Below, in pieces: positions 1 through 10,540 of a stretch of 64,000 bases of DNA. A program made the translations under genes and the position numbers. The first letter of the stretch is position 1. Each line of letters begins with the position of its first letter. Source of the DNA: Odobenus rosmarus divergens (Eukaryota > Chordata > Mammalia > Carnivora > Odobenidae); NCBI RefSeq assembly GCF_000321225.1, contig NW_004450662.1, positions 1,736,797-1,800,796 on the forward strand, given 5' to 3'. The notes under the pieces are model-generated. The model did no database searches and was not told the origin of the DNA. It was given only the letters and a program-made list of their open reading frames with translations.

Positions 1-1261
1 ACCCTGAGGAATTATGAAGAAAGAGGGTAGGAGGGCACTCTGCTGCCCTCCAGGCTCTAGTGTCCTCTGGCTCCCAGTAAACCCTTGGACTTCCCCAGCG
101 ACATTTGGAGACGTGACCAGGACTGCCAGGCTCAGGGCTACTAATTCCTTCTGCTCCTCCTTACGCCGTCACCCCGCCACCCACCTCTGTCCCCAACACA
201 CACAAACACACACAGAATCAGCCTTCTGTCCCTGAGTTTGCCTGTTCCACTGGTGCCACACAGAAACAGATGAAGAGCTGGAAAAATTGCCCCAGGGCCA
301 AAGAGAATCAATATGGAAAAAGCAGGGAGAGAGTGAAACCAGATACAGAAGAGGCAGCCAGCTGGGGAGGTGGTATTCTGCCCAGCAGACCTCCTGCTGT
401 CCTCCCAGGGAATCAGGGGCTGGTGGGGGCGGGGGCGGGGGGCTTGGTCTGCCTTTTTCCCTGCTCACTCGGCTGGCATGCCACCTTCGAGGAGCTGCCA
501 GGCCCCTGCTCCCTCAGGGGTCCTGCCCTAGTCCTGGATCCAGGAAAGAATAATCCTCCTCCATAAGCCAATCCCTCCCCAGGCTTGGCTGTTGCTGCGT
601 GAGCTAGACACCAAGGGTCCAGCTCTCCTTGCTTTCCCCTTCCTATCTCTCCATCTCTCCCAGCATGGTACCAAAGTAAGGCTTTGAATTTGGGATGTGA
701 ACGGGGTGGATTTCATTCTTCCCAACAGCGAAGAGGCAGCAATTCTGGTCTCAGTTTGAGAGATCTCTACATTCCCAAGGGAGCTGGTACCGTCCACCTC
801 ATTTGACCCTAGAGGGTCATTTAAGGGCTGCTTCCAGGCCTGGCTCAGCTCGATGCAAGAGGGACCGTTGCTGTGGCGCTCAAGAGGGTCAGGAGCAAGG
901 GTCAGCAGATAGAACGCCCCCCTTGGTCCCCCCCACCCCCCAGGCCACAGTTTGGTGCTGGCATTCCCGAGGGGAATGCTCCAAACCAAGCAAGGTCCCC
1001 CGTGTCCAGGTGGACCCCTCCCAAACCATTTCTATCACGGATCGTTTCCCAGAAAGTTTCCAAGATGGGAAATCACAGCTGAAGCTGGTTGTTTAGATCG
1101 GAAAATCTGGGTGTAATGTCTTTAGCGAAACCAGGAAGTCTCCTCACATGAACCTTGCCTGCAACCTCTCCCCACACCCTTGGCCTGTCCACTCCTCTCT
1201 GCCTGAGTCACGGCCCCAACCAGGCCCTTGAACGCGGAGCTTTACGAGGTGCCGAGCGCTC
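1..1261. other. GC-rich single-copy sequence, no gene recognised
   Basis: No exon, RNA gene or young interspersed repeat is visible. The short ORFs on both strands are low-complexity and proline/glycine-rich, as expected of GC-rich noncoding DNA. A guanine-rich stretch at 426-441 could fold as a G-quadruplex, and a small AC-rich stretch lies near 196-215. Confidence 0.6.
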
Positions 1262-1425
1262 CCTTGTGTGCCAGGACATTTGCTCCTCCTAAGGCCCTTT
1301 GAGATAAGTTATTGTTAGCTCCACGCAGCAGAATCGAGAACTCGGGCCCAGGGAAGTCGTGCGACCTGCCTGAGATTGTGCAAGCCGTGGGCAGCTGGAC
1401 CTGACTGGAAATCTTGGGTTCTTAC
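1262..1425 (-). repeat. MIR SINE fragment (reverse orientation)
   Basis: Diverged match to the reverse complement of the mammalian MIR core: an AGATAAGTTATTGTTA stretch, then a degraded 'gaggaaactgaggcccagggaag' region and a 'gcgacctgcc' region. MIR is an ancient tRNA-derived SINE shared by all mammals. Boundaries are approximate because divergence is high. Confidence 0.55.
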
Positions 1426-3761
1426 CACGGGATCCTTTCTGTCAGCAACCCAGAGACGTGTCAGGGGGAGTTGGCGGGAAGGGAAGGACTTGGCTGGCTT
1501 CCAGCTGGGCCTTTTGTGGTGGCCTCAGGAGCGGGGGGGAGCTGGTGAGGGGCTCTCTGAGAGGCACCTCGTCTTCTTCCATCCCCAGATCTGCCTCCTG
1601 GGGCTCTGCCAAGAGCCCCCAGTTCCTCCCCTGGTTCTCCGCGTCTTCCTCCAGATATCCTTGCCCTTGCTTTGGGGGCGAGGGCGGGGGTCGCCCCATG
1701 GAAGCACCAGTGCTCTCAGGGCGCCTGGCTCACGTGGCCCATTTTAGCTTTGGCGTCTCCGCTCAGCCTGTACTCTGTTGGGCGGCTCCTTGGGCTGGCA
1801 AAGGAAGGACCGTCTCCTCGGCCCTCAGGCCTACCACGTGACCTCCACCCAGCATTCAGACTCTTCGGGGCCTTTGTGTTCTGGAGCAGAAGGCTATGGG
1901 AACCCAAATCTGGACTCAGGAAGGCAGAAGTGAGGTGAGAGGCATGGAAATCTCTCCCAGGCCCATCCGTTCCCCAGGGTAGTTGTTCCCTTCACCCGAT
2001 GACCTTAGAGCTTCCTCTCAGGGAAGGTGATTGCAAAAGCCAAGTTTATCCCGAGTAATGCAACGAGTACATTGAGGGGCGGGGGGAGGGAAGGAGGAGG
2101 TTTTATACAAAACACATGTTATTGCCACTATTCTAGTTATCTTGGAGATTTCCTGCATGTTTGTCACCATGGTAACTGACTCAGCACGAAACCTTGTTTG
2201 CTGGGCCCTGGGGTCCAGCATAACAGCCATGTGGTGTCAATTTGGACCTCTTGGTGCTTTTCCGTCTCTCTGTCTCCCCCAGGTCCTGTCGGTCTTTTCA
2301 TCTTTGTCTCTGTCCGTCTTCAGCTGTTTGCTCCTTCCCAGAACATAGCTGCTCCTGTATCCCTGCTCTGCCCACCCCAGGCCCTCCCTCAGCGCCTTCC
2401 TGCAGCCCTTAACTAAGGATGTTCCAGAATGGCCGGGAAGGCTGCACCCCACGGGAAAGGCAGGAGGCTGGCTGTGGGTGGAGAAAGGGCTCAGCCAGCC
2501 CCGGGCTGTTGGTTTGGAACAGATCTGTACTACCTATAGCTGCCGGAGGCCCCGCGGCAAGGGTGGGCTTGGGTCTGGGAAACATTGGTTAGAGGGATGT
2601 GGGCTTCTGATCCCGACTTGCCCTGTGTGGGGGCGTGCGGCACCCCCACCTCTCCGAGCCATCGTTCCCTAGACTTTTGGGGGAAGAGATAGGTATAGAA
2701 TGGCAGGAGAGGAGGAGGGGAGCTAAAAGTCACGTGAGAGAAGCAGGAGAAAGGTGAGGGTCCCCCTGGAAGGAAGAGGCTCGGCAGCTAAAGGGCTGTG
2801 AGGCCTCTCGGCTCTCTGGTCTCCCCGGGGCTCTCCCCATTCCTGGGCGGGGGAGGAGCCGTGGCAGACAGCAGTGTCCCTCCGTGGGGGCAGCAGGGAA
2901 CAGGGAGGGTGTTGACAAGGACAGTGTGTGGGGAAGCTGGGCCAGCAGTCTGGAAAAGGCCATGTGAGCAGACAGAATGTAAACAGGCTGCCCCATGGGA
3001 GGTGAAGGCGTCTCCTGGCCCCGCTCCACCGAGGTCCCGTTCCCTTCGTGCCCAGGAAGCCAGGCTTGGACACCTCTTGCCAACCTCTCTCTAGACGTTT
3101 CCTGCATCCACACCCCTTTGGAAGAAAGGCTTTTCCAGGCCCCCTTCCCAACCTCCACATTTGTCCTTGGCTGTTTCTTATCGTGTGGGATCCCCACTCC
3201 CTGAGCAAGGGGGGGCCTGGAGGTTGTAACGGACCCAGGTCTCCGGGCAGGGCAGGCACCCTCACAGGACTGCTCGGAGGACAGGGGAGTAGAGAAGGGA
3301 GAGGCTGGGCCAGGCAGCCGTGGGGCTCTGAGAACAGTCTCCCGTTGCCCCAAGGCGGTATCCACAAGGGTGTGGCAAGTCGGCCTTCTTTCGGGCCAGT
3401 GTCAGGCCAAGGAGGTTCAATGCTATGGATGTGTCAGAGCAGCAAGAAAACCGTGAGAAAGGGCGGCAGCAGCATGATCTGAGGGGTCAGCCAATTGGAT
3501 GCAGGGGCCCTATGGGCTCTGGGATAACACAGGGCCCAGGGGCTGATCCCAGGGGAAGGGACTGCCAAGAATTAGGAGGTGTGTTGGGGCTCCAGACATA
3601 TGGAAAGGGATTCGGGATGACCTCCAGCTCCAGTGGGGAATTGGAAAGCCGAATGGGAAACTGAGGCAGGACCAAGTGGGCAGAGATTCAGGGGAGACAG
3701 TGGGTTGGCAGGCCTAAGAGAGCCTGGTGTTGGCAAAGAACATGAATTATGGAACAAGATA
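1426..3761. other. GC-rich single-copy sequence with E-box and RFX/NF-E2-like motifs
   Basis: No gene is recognised. CACGTG hexamers occur at 1731-1736, 1835-1840 and 2731-2736. A near-palindromic GTCACCATGGTAAC followed directly by TGACTCAGCA lies at 2163-2186. ORFs of up to about 210 codons on the minus strand between 2723 and 3367 overlap each other in two frames, with no domain-like composition, and are not taken as genes. Confidence 0.5.
2163..2186. promoter_or_regulatory. Candidate composite site: RFX X-box-like plus NF-E2/AP-1-like motif
   Basis: GTCACCATGGTAAC (2163-2176) is close to the symmetric RFX X-box, and the abutting TGACTCAGCA (2177-2186) matches the NF-E2/NRF2-MAF antioxidant-type element with its AP-1 core TGACTCA. 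The motif matches are read directly; enhancer function is inference. Flanking sequence is less GC-rich than the surrounding kilobases. Confidence 0.35.
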
Positions 3762-3900
3762 GACATGGCTAATGTCCAGCTCCACTCCTCAGCTTTGGGC
3801 ACATTAGAGAACTTTCTGAACCTCAGTGTTCTCACCTGTAAAATGGAGAAAACCCTGATTTTGCAGCTTCTCGTAAGGAGTAACTAAGATGTTCTCCGGA
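3762..3900 (+). repeat. MIR SINE fragment
   Basis: Contains the MIR core in forward orientation: 'ctttgggcacattagagaac', then 'cctcagtgttctcacctgta' followed by AAATGGAGA, corresponding to the MIR 'ctcagtttcctcatctgtaaaatgg' block. Ends are approximate. Confidence 0.7.
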
Positions 3901-5568
3901 AAGTTCCCTGAACTGTGTCTAAGATGGCACGGAACGTGCTTGATAGTGTTCTCCCTTCCCTGGAGAGAGACGATAATTCCATAGCCTCCCCATAAGACTA
4001 GTATGCTTCTTGTTTTTGTCAGCATTGGTTCTAACCCTGTCTGGCTCTACAGGGGTCAGGACTGGTGCCTTTGGCTAAGAGGAGACTTGGGGATTGTGAG
4101 CTTCGAGGGCGGCGGCAAGGGGGTGGGATGGCTGTCTCCTCCTGCGAGCACAAGAGTCATTGGGGGCGGGGGGGTCCCCTGCCCGGAGACCAAGTCACAG
4201 GGTCCAAATCCATCCGCTTCCTTAGGGGGGCTGTGCAAGCCTGGTGAGGAGGGCTCCGTGGATGATGAGCGAAGGGGTGCTCCCTCTCCTGAAGCTGTAG
4301 AAAACAGTAACACCAGGCGACGGACAACCTGAGGCCCCCGAGTTAGAGTCAAGGGTCCCAGAGAAGCAGGGGACCCGGTGTGGGGGTGGGGGAGGGAGAC
4401 ACGTGACAAGCCGGCAGAGGCCAGCGTGTGAAGCCAGGAGTGGGGACCAAGTGACACGTGCGTGGGGCCGATAGCTGAGCCTGGCAGGGAGTTCTGGGCA
4501 GGCCTCGCTGTGGGAACTGGCAGCGTCCCACTTGCGCCTCTGGCCCTGGGTGTGGGACAGCCGGTGTGCCAGGCTGGGCAGACCCATGCAGGGCCTGCCT
4601 CAAGGACACCCGTCTTTCCGGGGCTAAGGGTCCAACCGGCACCTCCAACTCTGCCCAAAGCCCAAGGTAATAGACTTCACTCCTCACGCTGCCCTGCTAC
4701 CTGGCGTGAGTCAACAGCCCTGTGCAGGCCTGTTCTCCTCTTGGACCAATGACTCTGCGTGAGAGAGAAGTGAGCTGTGAAGAAGACGGTTCGGGTGCTT
4801 CCAGAGGAGAGGTGGTGCCTGGGAGACAGGGCGCAGAAGACAGAAGGCCCAGCAGGGTCCCAGCTCACCGCACAGTGCTGCTGAAGGGATGCAGGCCTGA
4901 GGGAGGGCCTTTCCAGCCCTCTCTGTCCTCTGTCCTCCCCATGGAGACCACATCTCAAGACTCAACTGTCCCCTCCCAGTGACTCAGGCTTTGGCTGTCC
5001 TCCTGCCCACACCCAGGACTGGGTCCAGTGCCCCGTAACAGGAAGGGCTGTGGGAGGGTGCAGGAGTGGGGACTGCTCCAGCGTCCCCGCTGTCACGGGC
5101 CTCGGCGCGCAAAGAAAGGCCTAGGCAGAGAGGGCCTCTGCACCTTCCTGGCCGTGTCACCCTGTGCCACCTCAGGAATGTGAGTTTGCGCCGGGGCGGG
5201 GATCTGTCCTCCTCCCGCTGCACTGAGCACAGCAGGCTGCTTGCTTCTTGTGAGCGAAGTGTAGCACATCACCACCCCGGAGGGGATGTGTACTTTTTGC
5301 TCTATTTGCTGGAGCCATGGGTAGATAGCGCCAGGGATGTGCGGGCTGAGCCCGGGACACGGCCTGAGGGACCCGGGAGGGGGCTGCGGCTGTATGGGGC
5401 CACGCCATTTGGAGGCCACAGGAAACCAGGATCCCTACTAGAGCTCAAAGGCAACTAAGCCAAAGTATGGGGGGCAGGGGAAGGGAAAGGAGGATCCAAT
5501 GACACATGATTGTAGTTATTGCAATGTATTATATTATAATCACTGAGGGACTGTGGTTATACTTATTG
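3901..5568. other. GC-rich single-copy sequence, no gene recognised
   Basis: No exon or repeat is identified. Two further CACGTG hexamers sit at 4400-4405 and 4455-4460. The longest ORF (minus, 4056-4658) has the composition of translated GC-rich noncoding DNA and no recognisable motif. Confidence 0.5.
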
Positions 5569-5581
5569 GTTGTAATTGTTG

Positions 5582-5780
5582 TTTTTTTTTTTAAAGATTT
5601 TATTTATTTATTTGAGAGAGAGAGAATGAGAGATAGAGAGCACGAGAGGGAAGAGGGTCAGAGGGAGAAGCAGACTCCCCGCTGAGCAGGGAGCCCGATG
5701 TGGGACTCGATCCCGGGACTCCAGGATCATGACCTGAGCCGAAGGCAGTCGCTTAACCAACTGAGCCACCCAGGCACCCG
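5582..5780 (-). mobile_element. SINEC (Can-SINE) insertion
   Basis: Full-length reverse-oriented copy: a poly(T)/AAAGATTTTATTTATTTA tail, a GA-rich tract, the body, then a tRNA-Lys-like head reading GAGCCACCCAGGCACC. A 13-bp TSD flanks it (5569-5581 and 5781-5793) with one mismatch, so insertion was by L1-type target-primed reverse transcription. Confidence 0.95.
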
Positions 5781-5811
5781 GTCGTAATTGTTGCTGATAA
5801 CAAAAACTAGC

Positions 5812-5990
5812 ATTCATTTACTGAGGACCAACCTGTGCCAGGTGGTTCTTCTCTATTACGTCTTTCATTCTCTCAGAAACTCTATTCTAAAGAGGACGAC
5901 ACTGAGCCTCAGAAAGGTTAAGTAACTGATCTCGTTTTCACAACCATGAGGCATTACTGCCGCTGGCATCTGAATCCGTTCCCTGATATC
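5812..5990 (-). repeat. MIR SINE (reverse orientation)
   Basis: Reverse complement of the MIR core: 'ctgtgccaggtggttctt', then 'gacactgagcctcagaaagg' and TTAAGTAACTGAT. Diverged. The SINEC just upstream inserted beside its 3' end. Confidence 0.75.
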
Positions 5991-6130
5991 CTGACATCTT
6001 GTCCTTTATGCCCCATTGCTCCTACCAGGCTCTAGCCTTCTCATCCAAGGACACAGTCTGGCAAAGCCTATGGGTGCCTTCTCAGAATAAGGTGGGATTT
6101 GTTTGTTTGTTTGTTTGTTTTTAAATACAT

Positions 6131-6348
6131 GAGGGACTCCTGGGTGGCTCAGTTGGTTGAATATCCAGCTCTTGATTTCAGTTCAGGTTGTGATCCTGGG
6201 GTCGTGGGATCAAGCCCTACATCAGGCTCCATGCTCAGTGTTGAGTCTGCTTGGGATTCTCCCCTCTCCCCCCGCCCCCTCCCTGCTCATGCTCTCTCTA
6301 TCTCTCCCTCACTCTCTCGGACAAATAAATAAATAAAATCTTTTTTAA
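6131..6348 (+). mobile_element. SINEC (Can-SINE) insertion
   Basis: Forward copy starting at the tRNA-derived head (CCTGGGTGGCTCAGTTGG) and ending in AAATAAATAAATAAAATC. The head variant 'cagctcttgatttcag' differs from the commonest SINEC in the window, so it belongs to another subfamily. A short TSD is likely (AAATACAT at 6123-6130, AAATGCAT at 6349-6356). Confidence 0.93.
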
Positions 6349-6581
6349 AAATGCATTAGACTTACAAAGGAAACCAATTATATTGAAATATAGTGTTCAA
6401 ACATTAGAAATATGTTATATGGCAATGTACATGCTTCTTTAGTAACACATTAAATAACAATATTTAATTATCATTATTTCAAAATAGTGATGAATGCAAA
6501 TAATATTTTGTGATATCAGCAAAAACTACTATGTGATTTCTATCGGTAACAAAGTCACAGGTACTGATAATACCTATATTC

Positions 6582-6783
6582 TTTTTTTTTAAAGATTTTT
6601 TATTTGTTTATTTGTCAGAAAGAAAGAAAAAGAGAGAGCCCAAGCAGGGGGAGGGGCAGGCAGAGGGAGAAGCAGGCTCCTCCCTGAGCAGGGAGCCCTA
6701 TGCGGGGGCTCGATCCCAGAACCCTGGGATCATGCACTGAGCCGAAGGCAGACGCTTAACCGACTGAGCCACCCAGGCATCCC
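6582..6783 (-). mobile_element. SINEC (Can-SINE) insertion
   Basis: Reverse copy with poly(T), AAAGATTTTTTATTTG, a GA-rich tract, body and the head complement GAGCCACCCAGGCATCCC. I could not define a convincing TSD. It lies in AT-rich sequence that continues upstream to about 6357. Confidence 0.92.
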
Positions 6784-7572
6784 AGAACATAACACTTTCA
6801 AATCCACATGTATGAACTGGGCGCCAGCCACCAAGAACCCGGCGGGGACAAGAGCCTTTCTCTGCCTTGTCAGGTCTCAAGTGTAAAGGTGAAGACTGAC
6901 ATATGCATGAGTCTGAGCTGGTAAGTTAGAAGCTGGTTGAGAAAAGTGCCACACAGCATTGGCAGGGGAGACAGATAACCAGCATACCTTGGTGAACAGC
7001 GGAGGGAGAGGGATTTTGCTCTTAGAATGGGGAGGGACTGGCTAAGCTCAGGATGAGGTGCAATTTCAACAGGACTTTGAGGACTTGGGAGAGGCAAACA
7101 TCGGGAGGCCATTTTGGGCAGAGGGGACAGTACGAGCAAAGCCAGGTGGGGAAGGGAGCCGGGGCCCAATGAGGTGGCCCGGGCTGCTGGAGGCCGGGCA
7201 CCTGGGGGCTGGGGCCCAGGGAGGAGGGGAGAAGGAGGAACGTAGTCCCAGAGGGAGGCAGGCTTCCTTCAGACTGGAAGCTTGGAAAGCTCCATCAGCA
7301 GGTGCGGGCGAGGATCTGCAAGCCCCAGAGTGCCCAGGCGGGAACACAGCTGCTGCAGAAATGCTGCCGCCCCCTTGGCTCTGGCGGCAAGCAGGGCTGT
7401 GACAGGGCAGTTGGGAGGGAGCCTCACGGAGTGGACAGAACACTGGCCTGGGAACAGGGAGGCCTGGGGGCTGGCTTTGCCAGTTACTCATGGATGGACT
7501 TGGGGCCACGCTGGGCACGTTGAGGAATAACAAGGAGCCAGTGTGATTTGAGCAGAGTAGGTAAGGGGTAGA

Positions 7573-7614
<42 letters not shown>

Positions 7615-7861
7615 TGACATAGCGTCTTGCAGGCCATCAGAGATGTTGGCTCGTATCCTGAGTAAGAAGGGAAGACAACAGGAGGTTCTGAGCAGAGCAC
7701 TGACATGATCTGAAGTATTAAATGGTAACCAGAGCTGCTCTGAGGGGCAGGTGGGGCCTTGTGCTGCCAGGCTTTGTGTGGGATACAGGAGCACTACGTT
7801 ATAAGGTCTCTGACCACAAAGAATGTACACTCTCCTGGGGAGACATAACAAGGAGCAGTGG
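6784..7861. other. Single-copy sequence with a TG microsatellite
   Basis: No gene is recognised. The long minus-strand ORF (7066-7851) reads straight through the TG repeat as His-Thr and is rejected as coding. Apart from the microsatellite at 7574-7613 nothing stands out. Confidence 0.5.
7574..7613. repeat. (TG)20 microsatellite
   Basis: Forty bases of uninterrupted TG dinucleotide. Perfect arrays of this length are usually length-polymorphic. It could also adopt Z-DNA. Confidence 0.97.
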
Positions 7862-8060
7862 TAGGAACCAGGGCTTTAAGACACAAGGACCTGAGTTTGA
7901 GGCCGCTCACTACCACTTCCCAGCCTAGAAAGTTCCTGGGGTCTCAGTTACCTCCGCAGTAACCCGATAATGACGATACCTGCCTGATGGGGTTATTGCG
8001 AAGACGGGCTCACCCTCGAATGCCTGACACAGAAAAAGATAGCCGCTGATGTGATTATCT
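7862..8060 (+). repeat. MIR SINE
   Basis: Forward MIR core: 'aggacctgagtttgaggccg', 'ctcactaccacttcccagcc', 'ggtctcagttacctccgcag', then 'cctgatggggttattgcg' and AATGCCTGACACAG. Diverged but collinear along most of MIR. Confidence 0.75.
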
Positions 8061-9004
8061 AAATAATGGTACCAGGCAGCGTTCAGCTCCTCATCAAGGA
8101 GTGCAGATAATGGCGGCCAATGGCACTGGAGGCTGTGAACTCCTCAAGGTAGGGGAGATAGGCCAGCCTCCAAAGGTGCTAGGAATCAGGAGGAGGAAGG
8201 GTGTTGGGACCCAGCAGCAGCCCAGAGGCAGGAATAAGCAGAGGGAGGTCTCCACCAAGATATACGAGGTGGAGCCCAGAGCAGTGGCGGGAGAGGGGAG
8301 GGCATGGGCAGGTGCCAAATTAGGCTGGTGGGAAGGCTGGATTCAAAAAACCTGAACATGAATTATCTAATTGGAGGAGACTGGGAGTGGGAGAGAGACT
8401 GACCTCGGGCAGGAGGGAGGGAGGAACCGGACAGACCCACAGCCTGGCTCAGCCTTTCCCCGTGGTGGGGCCTGAGGGGGTTGGGATGGGGGTGGGCCCT
8501 TGGCAGGTGTCCCGATGCCCAGGATTGCCACGTAGGAGGAGGTTTTTTCCTAAAACCTGACCTTTCAGGCAGCTGTCCCCTCAGCCTGAGGGACCATGGG
8601 GAGAAGACAGGGGATGGATGGGCCGTTCCTTCCCAAAGCATCATTTCCACCAGCTTCCCACAAGGGCCGGCTCTCTGAGAGAACGGGAGCTGGCTTAGGG
8701 ATGGAGCTGGGGGTGGGAATGGTAGGGGCCCCGATCAAATCCCAGGAGAGCCCTCAAGGGAAAGTGAGAGGGTACCACCTCCGCTGGGTGCAGCCCCCAA
8801 CTTTTTCTTTTCCAGCCTTAAGGTGTGGCTGAGAGGAGAAAGCCTCAGACCCTGCATTTGGGTCTGTGAACCCCTAAAGAGCTCAGGGCTGGTGATTCCC
8901 AACCTGGACACACCAAGGACCAAGTGTTTCTGGAGTTAGTAATGGAGGTTGGGGAGCTATTCTAGTGTTTATTAAAAAAAAAAAACTCATAGAAATCATA
9001 TATC
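8061..9004. other. Single-copy sequence, no gene recognised
   Basis: GC-rich to about 8930, then A-rich (poly-A near 8971). No conserved ORF, RNA gene or identifiable repeat was seen. Confidence 0.5.
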
Positions 9005-9090
9005 TTCTGCAATAAGGCTAACTAACTCCTACCCATCCTTCAGATGTCAGCCTAAATATCACCCCTCTGGGAAGCTCTCCTTGACTTTTT
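9005..9090 (+). repeat. L2 LINE fragment, split by a SINEC
   Basis: 'aactcctacccatccttcag' followed by ATGTCAGC and 'ctctgggaagctctccttga' match the conserved 3' part of the mammalian L2 LINE (actcatccttcaagacccag ... gaagccttccctgac). The fragment is interrupted at 9091 by a short SINEC. Confidence 0.7.
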
Positions 9091-9198
9091 TTTTTTCCAG
9101 ATTTTAATTTTAAGTAATCTCTACAGCCAATGTGGGGCTCAACCACACAACCCCAAGATCAAGAGTCACATGCTCCACTGACTGAACCAGCCAGGCCC
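9091..9198 (-). mobile_element. Short-form SINEC insertion in L2
   Basis: A short, older Can-SINE form in reverse: poly(T), AGATTTTAATTTTAAGTAATC, then the head complement 'actgaaccagccaggccc'. It lacks the long TC-rich region of the other copies. A perfect 14-bp TSD flanks it (CTCCTTGACTTTTT at 9077-9090 and 9199-9212), placing the insertion inside a pre-existing L2. Confidence 0.88.
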
Positions 9199-9291
9199 CT
9201 CCTTGACTTTTTGTATAAGTCAGGCTCCCAGCAGGAAAAATGGCTCATTCAAACCCAGGAAGTGAGGAGAGTTTAAGAAGGATATTTGACA

Positions 9292-9484
9292 GGGGTGCCT
9301 GGGTGGCTCACTTGTTAAGCGTCTGCCTTCGGCTCAGGTCATGATCCCAGGGTCCTGGGATGGAGCCCTGCATCGGGCTCCCTGCTCAGCAGGAAGCCTG
9401 CTTCTCCCTCTCCCACACCCCCGTGCTCGTGGTCTCTCTCTCTCTCTGTAAATAAGTAAATAAATAAAATCTTAAAAAAAAAAG
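9292..9484 (+). mobile_element. SINEC (Can-SINE) insertion with perfect TSD
   Basis: Forward copy of the common caniform type (GTGCCTGGGTGGCTCACTTG head, AAATAAATAAAATC tail). Sixteen-bp perfect TSD AGAAGGATATTTGACA at 9276-9291 and 9485-9500, indicating a comparatively recent insertion. Confidence 0.97.
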
Positions 9485-9500
9485 AGAAGGATATTTGACA

Positions 9501-9849
9501 AAGCCATTGGCAGGATTAAGCGACACTAACTAGGGGTGTTGAGGTAGGTAGTGATAGCATCCCAAGCGTCATTCTCCATAGGCCTAACGGGACAAAGGAA
9601 GGGGATGGTTACTGGAACCCTGTAAGCCCTGTAGACATAAGAAGGGGGTTGCCTGACAGTCACTGTGGCCTTCAGTAGAAGATCGAAGTCTCAGCCCACC
9701 CACGCTGGCTGACCCTGGAGGGAGCTGACTCACCCTCCTGGGGCCAGGGCCTCCCATTGGTAAAACCCAACTGGCAGCTCAAGGGCAGGGTGATACAGGT
9801 ATAGAATAGATCTGGAGGGACAACAGGAGAATATCTAGCACACCTCCTG
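9501..9849. other. Unassigned, possibly ancient-repeat sequence
   Basis: 'cctcccattggtaaaaccca' with 'actggcagctcaagggcagg' resembles an old interspersed repeat that I cannot name with confidence. It runs straight into the LTR at 9850. No gene is seen. Confidence 0.35.
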
Positions 9850-10228
9850 CATTAGTCTGTTCCAGCTTCTGTAGCAAAATACGGTAGACTGGGTGGCTCA
9901 ATCAATAGAAATTCACTTTGCAAAGTTCTAGAAGCTGAAGTCCAAGATCAAGGCGTTGGCCAATTGAGTTCCTGGTGGGGACTCTCCTCCTGGCTTGGGG
10001 ACTGCCACTGTGTCCTCACATGGCCTTTCCTCAGTGCACGTGCGTGGAGAGAGGGTGAGGGTCTCTAGTGTCTCTTCTTATAAGGGCACTAATCCCATCG
10101 TGAGGGCCCCACCCTCATGACCTCATCTGACCCCATTACCTCCCAAAGGCCCACCTCCAATACCATCACACTGGGGGTTAGGGCTTCAACATACGCACTT
10201 GGGGGACACAACATTCAGTCCATACCAG
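9850..10228 (-). mobile_element. Solo LTR of the MLT1/MST type (ERVL-MaLR), reverse orientation
   Basis: The whole stretch is collinear with the reverse complement of an MLT1/MST-type MaLR LTR: GCATTAGTCTGTTCC at one end, 'gtagactgggtggctcaatc', 'ccaagatcaaggcgttggcc', 'gtgtcctcacatggcctttc', 'tcttataagggcactaatcc', 'ccaccctcatgacctcatct' and ATTCAGTCCATACCA at the other. About 380 bp is typical of a solo LTR. No internal or coding sequence is attached. Confidence 0.85.
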
Positions 10229-10324
10229 CTCCCAAGGCTGCATTCCATGTCTCCTGAATCTCCCATCTCACGTGTGCCTACCCAGAGCATGATGTTATCA
10301 TATCCTATTGCAGGGGCTGTTTTC

Positions 10325-10526
10325 TTTTTTTTTTTTAAAGATTTTATTTATTTATTCATGAGAGACAGAGGGAGAGAGAGGGGGGGAGAGAGAGAGAGAG
10401 AGAAGCAGAGGGAGAAGCAGGCTCCCAAGGAGCAGGGAGCCCGATGCGGGACTCGATCCCAGGACCCTGGGATCATGACCTGAGCCGAAGGCAGACGCTT
10501 AACCATCTGAGCCACCCAGGCGCCCA
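10325..10526 (-). mobile_element. SINEC (Can-SINE) insertion with perfect TSD
   Basis: Reverse full-length copy: poly(T), AAAGATTTTATTTATTTATT, a long GA tract, body and the head complement GAGCCACCCAGGCGCCC. TSD CAGGGGCTGTTTTC at 10311-10324 and 10527-10540 is exact over 14 bp. Confidence 0.97.
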
Positions 10527-10540
10527 CAGGGGCTGTTTTC

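Noticed and set aside
2723..3367. Two overlapping minus-strand ORFs of about 210 codons
   Set aside because: Two frames are open over the same interval, with Pro/Ser/Leu-rich low-information composition; typical GC-rich noncoding DNA.
7066..7851. Minus-strand ORF of 261 codons
   Set aside because: It reads through a (CA)n microsatellite as His-Thr and has no recognisable domain.
9850..10228. Possible provirus
   Set aside because: Only a solo MaLR-type LTR is present, with no second LTR, internal region or coding sequence.
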